A stretch of 10,619 nt of DNA. It comes from Bacteroidales bacterium UBA6828 (lineage in GTDB: Bacteria; Bacteroidota; Bacteroidia; Bacteroidales; Paludibacteraceae). A program made the position numbers and the translations under genes. A model generated the notes under the pieces. The model had not been told where the DNA came from. It worked only from the letters and a program-made list of their open reading frames with translations, and did no database searches. Of this stretch, positions 7,115 through 10,619 are shown piece after piece. The stretch is taken from assembly GCA_002452095.1 (NCBI GenBank), contig DKEG01000015.1:1-10619 (forward strand), in the 5' to 3' direction. Positions within the stretch are counted from its first letter, which is position 1. Each line of letters starts with the position of its first letter.

Positions 7115-7531
7115 ATGATGCAAAATACAATATCTCGGATACTGTTGTGCTGTGCTTTGGGGCTGTGCAGCCTCTCGATAGGCTATGCGCAGGAGGTATA
7201 TTTATACATTATGGAGGGTTACACTCCCGTCCGCCCGCCGCAGGAGAGGGCTATCTCGTTGGAGACCTCCTATCGTTCCTATCAATCTACTGTCTATGCG
7301 CCGTTTTCCGATGAGACACCGTCTTCTTCAGCCTCTGCTGCGTATGGCGTACCGCGACGGACATCGGGATTAGGCGGCGAAACGGTGGACCCGGGGAACC
7401 CGCCTGGCAAAGGTTCACCGGTTGGTGATCCTGTTCTGCCGCTGCTTGGGGCTGCACTTCTGGCGGCTGGAGGCGTATCTATTCGCCGGCGTAAAAAGAA
7501 AATTCTTAATAATAAAATCAATAATAACTGA
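7115..7531 (+). CDS. Small secreted protein with C-terminal membrane segment and basic tail
   Basis: The 138-residue product is unlike any family I can name. Residues 1-25 are a signal peptide ending GYA, with cleavage before Gln26. The mature part is short, rich in Ser, Pro, Gly and Tyr, and looks disordered. A Pro/Gly stretch (92-106) with PVGD at 102-105 leads into a hydrophobic segment (107-123), then RRRKKK at 124-129 and an Asn/Lys-rich end. This order (Pro-Gly motif, single hydrophobic helix, basic cluster) resembles C-terminal sorting signals such as PEP-CTERM, and short PxGDG-helix-basic tails that I recall in small Bacteroidales proteins; the second comparison is from memory. It lies 11 nt after the giant gene and 6 nt before the amylase, so all three are probably co-transcribed. 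A second ATG at 7118 is an equally possible start and changes little. Cys12, 13 and 18 are in the signal peptide without a proper lipobox. Confidence 0.75.
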   Translation: MMQNTISRILLCCALGLCSLSIGYAQEVYLYIMEGYTPVRPPQERAISLETSYRSYQSTVYAPFSDETPSSSASAAYGVPRRTSGLGGETVDPGNPPGKGSPVGDPVLPLLGAALLAAGGVSIRRRKKKILNNKINNN

Positions 7532-7537
7532 CTACTA

Positions 7538-10435
7538 ATGAAAAAACTATCTGTTGTGCTGCTCTCGTTGGCACTGTGTTGCTCCGCAATGGCGGCAACA
7601 TTTTCTACTTTCAACAATCGGACAGACTTCCGGGACGAAAGTATCTATTTCGTGATGACCACCCGTTTCTATGACGGAGACCCCTCCAACAATGTCCATT
7701 GTTGGGATGCCGCCAAGGCAGGTAACGAGGGAGACCCCGAATGGCGTGGCGATTTCAAAGGACTCATCGAACGCCTCGACTATATCAAGGCACTGGGTTT
7801 CACCGCTATATGGATAACACCCGTGGTAGAGAACGCCTCAGGCTATGATTATCATGGTTACCATGCTAGCAACTTCTCTAAGGTGGATCGCCGTTACGAG
7901 ACACACAGCGAGTCCGAAGATGTCCTTTTCAAGGATGTCATTGATGCCGCTCATGCGCGTGGTATGAAAGTTATCCTTGATATCGTACTCAATCATACGG
8001 GCAATTTTGGCGAGGAGAACCTATGCAAAGAGTTTACCCGCGATTGGTCTAAACCGCAGCAGAATATCGACGATTGTATGGTACCCTATACCAAGAAAGA
8101 CGGGGGCAACCTGCCGGACAACTACCTTTCTTTGCCCGCAGCGCAGCAGTATGCCGCACGTCTGGCATTGATGAAGAATACCGACGGGCAGAACCACGAT
8201 ACCCACAACTACTGGCATCATTTCGGCAACTTCAACTGGGACAATTCCACCCGTTGGTGGGCGCAGATAGCGGGCGACTGTGTGGACCTCAATACCGAGA
8301 ACCCCGCTGTGTACAATTATCTCATTCGTTGCTATACGGCCTTTATCGCTATGGGCGTCGATGGCTTCCGTATTGATACCTCCGGGCATATTGCGCGTCT
8401 TACGTTCAACAAGGCGTTCATTCCTGCTTTCGTCCGGGCGGGTGCTGACAATGCTGCCGCGCGGGGGCAGGCTTCCACTCCTTTCTATATGTTCGGCGAG
8501 GTCTGCGCACGCGCAAACGATGTTACCTATCGCAACCTCGTCAATATGTCGCCCTATTACTATACATGGGCGGAAACCAAGAACTATGCATGGGATACCG
8601 ACTCCGCTTCGTTCGACAATATCGTAGCCTTGGAGGGAGATGCCTGCAATACGCATACCAACCACAAGTCTTGCCATCAGCAGGATGCCGACGACGGGCA
8701 TGATGTGAATAGCACCACCCCTACTTCCCAAAACGCTTTCCTCAATGGCAACGACTATCATACGCCCGACTATTCCCGCTCGAGCAACTTCAATGTCATT
8801 GATTTTACCACCCACTGGAATTTCTGTACCGCACAAGGGGCGTGGAATACTATGTCGGAGAGCAACGACAAGATGTATAACGATGCTTCGTGGAATGTGG
8901 TGTATGTGGACTCGCACGACTATGCCCCCGACTGCTGTCAGACTACACGCTATACTGGCGGCACTGACCAATGGGCGGAGAATCTGTCGCTTATGTTCTC
9001 TTTCCGTGGTATCCCATGTATCTACTATGGTTCGGAAATCGAATTTATGAAGGGGGCTATGATCGATGTCGGACCCAATGCACCGTTGGCTACTACCGGC
9101 CGCGCATACTTTGGCGGTTATATGAAAGGTTCTGTCTCGGCTACCGGTTTCGGTCAATATACCGCTACCGGTAATGTGGCACAAACCCTATCGCACCCCT
9201 TGGCACAACACCTCATCCGTCTTAATCAGATACGTCAGGCAGTGCCTGCGCTTCGCAAAGGTCAGTATAGCCGTCATGGGTGCACCGGCTCTTTTGCATT
9301 CAAACGCCGATACACCGATGCCTCTACCGATAGTTATGTCCTTGTTTGTATCTCCGGCAACGGATCGTTTACAGGCATCCCTAATGGTACTTACACCGAT
9401 TGTGTGACGGGTGATGTCAAAACCGTTACCAATGGCAGTCTGTCGGTTGCTTGCTCCGGAAAAGGTAATATGCGTGTCTATGTCCTCTCTACTGCCAAAA
9501 CCAAAGCACCGGGCAAGGTCGGAAAAGACGGATACTACCTCTATGCCACCACGCGCACGGCTAAGGTTACACCCCAATGGGATGGCACCGAGAAGGAACT
9601 GACCACCGACCCGGGAATGCCCGGTGAGGGGGCAGGCGGAGGTACCGAAGAACCGGAAACCCCTGTTACCCCGTGTCTCGGAAACGCAGACCAGGTATGT
9701 GCTTTCTTCAATACGGCGAATACCGCAATCAAATCCGGTGTTACTGCACACGTATGGGGCGGAACCAAAGGTACCGTTTGGCCCGGACTTGCGGCTACCA
9801 ATCTGGGCAATGGTATGTGGAAAGTGATCATTCCTGCCGAGTACGGCACGCCTAAGCAGATTATCTGGAGTTCGCGCGGCAACAATCAAACTGCTGACCT
9901 GACTTTCGATAATCAGGCTATCTACAATGGAGAAACTGTTACAGGACACGTAACCGCTATCTGCGACAAAGACGATACACCCGATCCGGGGGAGAACCCC
10001 GGTGGCGGAGACAATCCGCAGCAACCGGTCGAACCCGATCAGACTTGCCGTATCTACTATGCAGGCGACTTGGCTGTGCCTTATCTCTGGGCATGGGATA
10101 CCAACCCCAAAAAGAACTATTTCTCCGCTTGGCCCGGAGTGCCTATGACCAATGCCGGGGATATGTTCAATGGCAAAACCCTCTGGTACTATGAGTTCAC
10201 AGGAGTCCTGCCGCAATATGTCATCTTTAGCAACAATGGTGCTTCGAAAACCGCTGACCTCTCTACCAAAGGCTGTGATTATGTGTACGATGGCTCTGCC
10301 TGGAATACGCTTACAACCACAGACCTTGAAAATGCCGGCTCTGCCCCCGCATTGAAAAAATACGTTCTCAACGGGCAGATCGTCATCGAAATCAACGGCA
10401 TCCGCTACAACGCCTTGGGGCAACGAATTCCTTGA
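7538..10435 (+). CDS. Secreted GH13 alpha-amylase with two C-terminal CBM26-like modules
   Basis: The 965-residue enzyme should hydrolyse internal alpha-1,4 bonds of starch or related glucans outside the cytoplasm. A signal peptide covers residues 1-19 or 1-20 (CCSAMA). The (beta/alpha)8 domain begins with YFVMTTRFYDGD (37-48) and holds all GH13 motifs: region I DIVLNH (148-153), region II GFRIDTSGH with nucleophile Asp280 and Arg278, region III GEV with acid/base Glu321, and region IV VDSHD with His460 and Asp461. The Lys common three residues after the nucleophile is Gly283, and the usual Asn before His460 is Ser459, so subsite details may differ. After a beta-sandwich domain come a Pro/Gly linker (about 689-712), a first CBM26-like module (713-809, Trp748-Pro-Gly), a second linker (810-836), a second module (837-925, Trp865-Pro-Gly), and a conserved tail (941-965). 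It is last in the operon, followed by a terminator. The linkers and modules make it much longer than a bare catalytic amylase. The GH13 subfamily cannot be set from sequence alone. Confidence 0.95.
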   Translation: MKKLSVVLLSLALCCSAMAATFSTFNNRTDFRDESIYFVMTTRFYDGDPSNNVHCWDAAKAGNEGDPEWRGDFKGLIERLDYIKALGFTAIWITPVVENASGYDYHGYHASNFSKVDRRYETHSESEDVLFKDVIDAAHARGMKVILDIVLNHTGNFGEENLCKEFTRDWSKPQQNIDDCMVPYTKKDGGNLPDNYLSLPAAQQYAARLALMKNTDGQNHDTHNYWHHFGNFNWDNSTRWWAQIAGDCVDLNTENPAVYNYLIRCYTAFIAMGVDGFRIDTSGHIARLTFNKAFIPAFVRAGADNAAARGQASTPFYMFGEVCARANDVTYRNLVNMSPYYYTWAETKNYAWDTDSASFDNIVALEGDACNTHTNHKSCHQQDADDGHDVNSTTPTSQNAFLNGNDYHTPDYSRSSNFNVIDFTTHWNFCTAQGAWNTMSESNDKMYNDASWNVVYVDSHDYAPDCCQTTRYTGGTDQWAENLSLMFSFRGIPCIYYGSEIEFMKGAMIDVGPNAPLATTGRAYFGGYMKGSVSATGFGQYTATGNVAQTLSHPLAQHLIRLNQIRQAVPALRKGQYSRHGCTGSFAFKRRYTDASTDSYVLVCISGNGSFTGIPNGTYTDCVTGDVKTVTNGSLSVACSGKGNMRVYVLSTAKTKAPGKVGKDGYYLYATTRTAKVTPQWDGTEKELTTDPGMPGEGAGGGTEEPETPVTPCLGNADQVCAFFNTANTAIKSGVTAHVWGGTKGTVWPGLAATNLGNGMWKVIIPAEYGTPKQIIWSSRGNNQTADLTFDNQAIYNGETVTGHVTAICDKDDTPDPGENPGGGDNPQQPVEPDQTCRIYYAGDLAVPYLWAWDTNPKKNYFSAWPGVPMTNAGDMFNGKTLWYYEFTGVLPQYVIFSNNGASKTADLSTKGCDYVYDGSAWNTLTTTDLENAGSAPALKKYVLNGQIVIEINGIRYNALGQRIP

Positions 10436-10461
10436 TTTTTATCACTCCCCTTTTATTCCCG

Positions 10462-10497
10462 ACAGGTTGTCCGGCTCATCTCGGACAACCTGTTTTT
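10462..10497 (+). terminator. Strong rho-independent terminator of the operon
   Basis: ACAGGTTGTCCG (10462-10473) pairs perfectly over 12 bp with CGGACAACCTGT (10482-10493) around an 8-nt loop, followed directly by a T-run (10493-10497). It lies 26 nt after the amylase stop codon. No comparable structure occurs between the three genes, which supports a single transcript ending here. Confidence 0.9.
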
Positions 10498-10536
10498 GTA
10501 CACCCGCATTATTTTGTGCCATCAGTACACCCGCAT
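10498..10536 (+). repeat. 12-bp direct repeat after the terminator
   Basis: GTACACCCGCAT occurs perfectly at 10498-10509 and 10525-10536, a period of 27 nt. The first copy begins directly after the T-run of the terminator. It could be a paired binding site for a downstream promoter or a local duplication. Only two copies are seen, so it is not a CRISPR array. Confidence 0.8.
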
Positions 10537-10550
10537 CAAACATTAACACA

Positions 10551-10585
10551 TTTGCACATTGTAGAAACGTATTATTAGAATTTTG
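10551..10585 (+). promoter_or_regulatory. Weak rightward promoter-like site at the right edge
   Basis: TTTG (10551-10554) is followed after 23 nt by GAATTTTG (10578-10585). The spacing is on the long side, and the -7 box lacks the TA at its usual place (a TA lies two bases further upstream). It would serve a gene beyond the right edge. No gene start is visible before the window ends. Confidence 0.25.
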
Positions 10586-10619
10586 CCATATTATGGAGGA
10601 GGCTGTCTAACAAGTATAG

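Noticed and set aside
7115..7170. Lipoprotein signal in the small protein (Cys12, Cys13, Cys18)
   Set aside because: None of the cysteines follows a proper lipobox with Ala or Gly at -1 in the right place; a standard signal peptidase site after GYA fits better.
8021..10423. Long antisense open frames (387 and 411 codons) opposite the amylase
   Set aside because: They lie wholly over a gene with certain GH13 motifs, their translations are Ile/Arg/Gly/Val-rich with no recognisable domain, and they reflect codon bias of the sense strand.
10498..10536. CRISPR-like repeats
   Set aside because: Only two 12-bp copies with a 15-nt gap; too short and too few for an array, and no cas genes are present.
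10599..10619. Possible insertion-sequence end beginning GAGGCTGTCTAAC at the right edge, with a GAGGCTGT also at 433-440
   Set aside because: Some Bacteroidales IS ends begin similarly, from memory, but only 8 bases are shared between the two sites, they are in the same orientation, and no transposase is visible. The window ends too soon to judge.

Overview
The window reads as a piece of a Bacteroidota chromosome, most likely order Bacteroidales. Two promoter-like sites fit the phylum's TTTG-N20-TAnnTTTG consensus, start codons lack Shine-Dalgarno sequences and sit in AT-rich leaders, and the proteins have Bacteroidales features: CBM26-like starch-binding modules, Listeria-Bacteroides (InlB B-type) repeats and a shared short C-terminal tail. 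The genus cannot be fixed from this sequence.

Layout. Positions 1-57 hold a leftward promoter for a gene outside the window. Positions 58-515 are an intergenic stretch with an 11-bp tandem duplication and a GC-rich cluster of perfect or near-perfect palindromes, including a 16-bp word present twice. A rightward promoter at 516-547 starts a leader of about 300 nt whose core (621-756) can fold into a closed four-way junction. Three tightly packed genes on the + strand follow: a 2083-aa secreted modular protein (852-7103), a 138-aa small protein with a signal peptide and a C-terminal membrane segment ending in basic residues (7115-7531), and a 965-aa secreted GH13 alpha-amylase with two C-terminal starch-binding-like modules (7538-10435). 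Gaps are 11 and 6 nt, so this is almost certainly one operon, closed by a strong intrinsic terminator at 10462-10497. The last 120 bases hold a 12-bp direct repeat and a weak promoter-like site.

How the genes may work together (inference). The amylase has all catalytic motifs and should cut starch or related alpha-glucans outside the cytoplasm. The giant protein has no recognisable catalytic domain, but near its N-terminus carries a module clearly related to the last starch-binding module of the amylase, and both proteins end in alignable 25-26-residue tails. The simplest reading is a starch-adhesion protein and a starch-degrading enzyme sharing substrate and export or surface route. The small protein between them may have a membrane role in the same process. 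No SusC/SusD pair, regulator or sorting enzyme is present in the window.

The most interesting parts are the structured leader RNA, the palindrome cluster, the shared C-terminal tail, the small protein with a sorting-signal-like C-terminus, and a sharp base-composition change inside the giant gene at the boundary between its starch-binding module and the rest.
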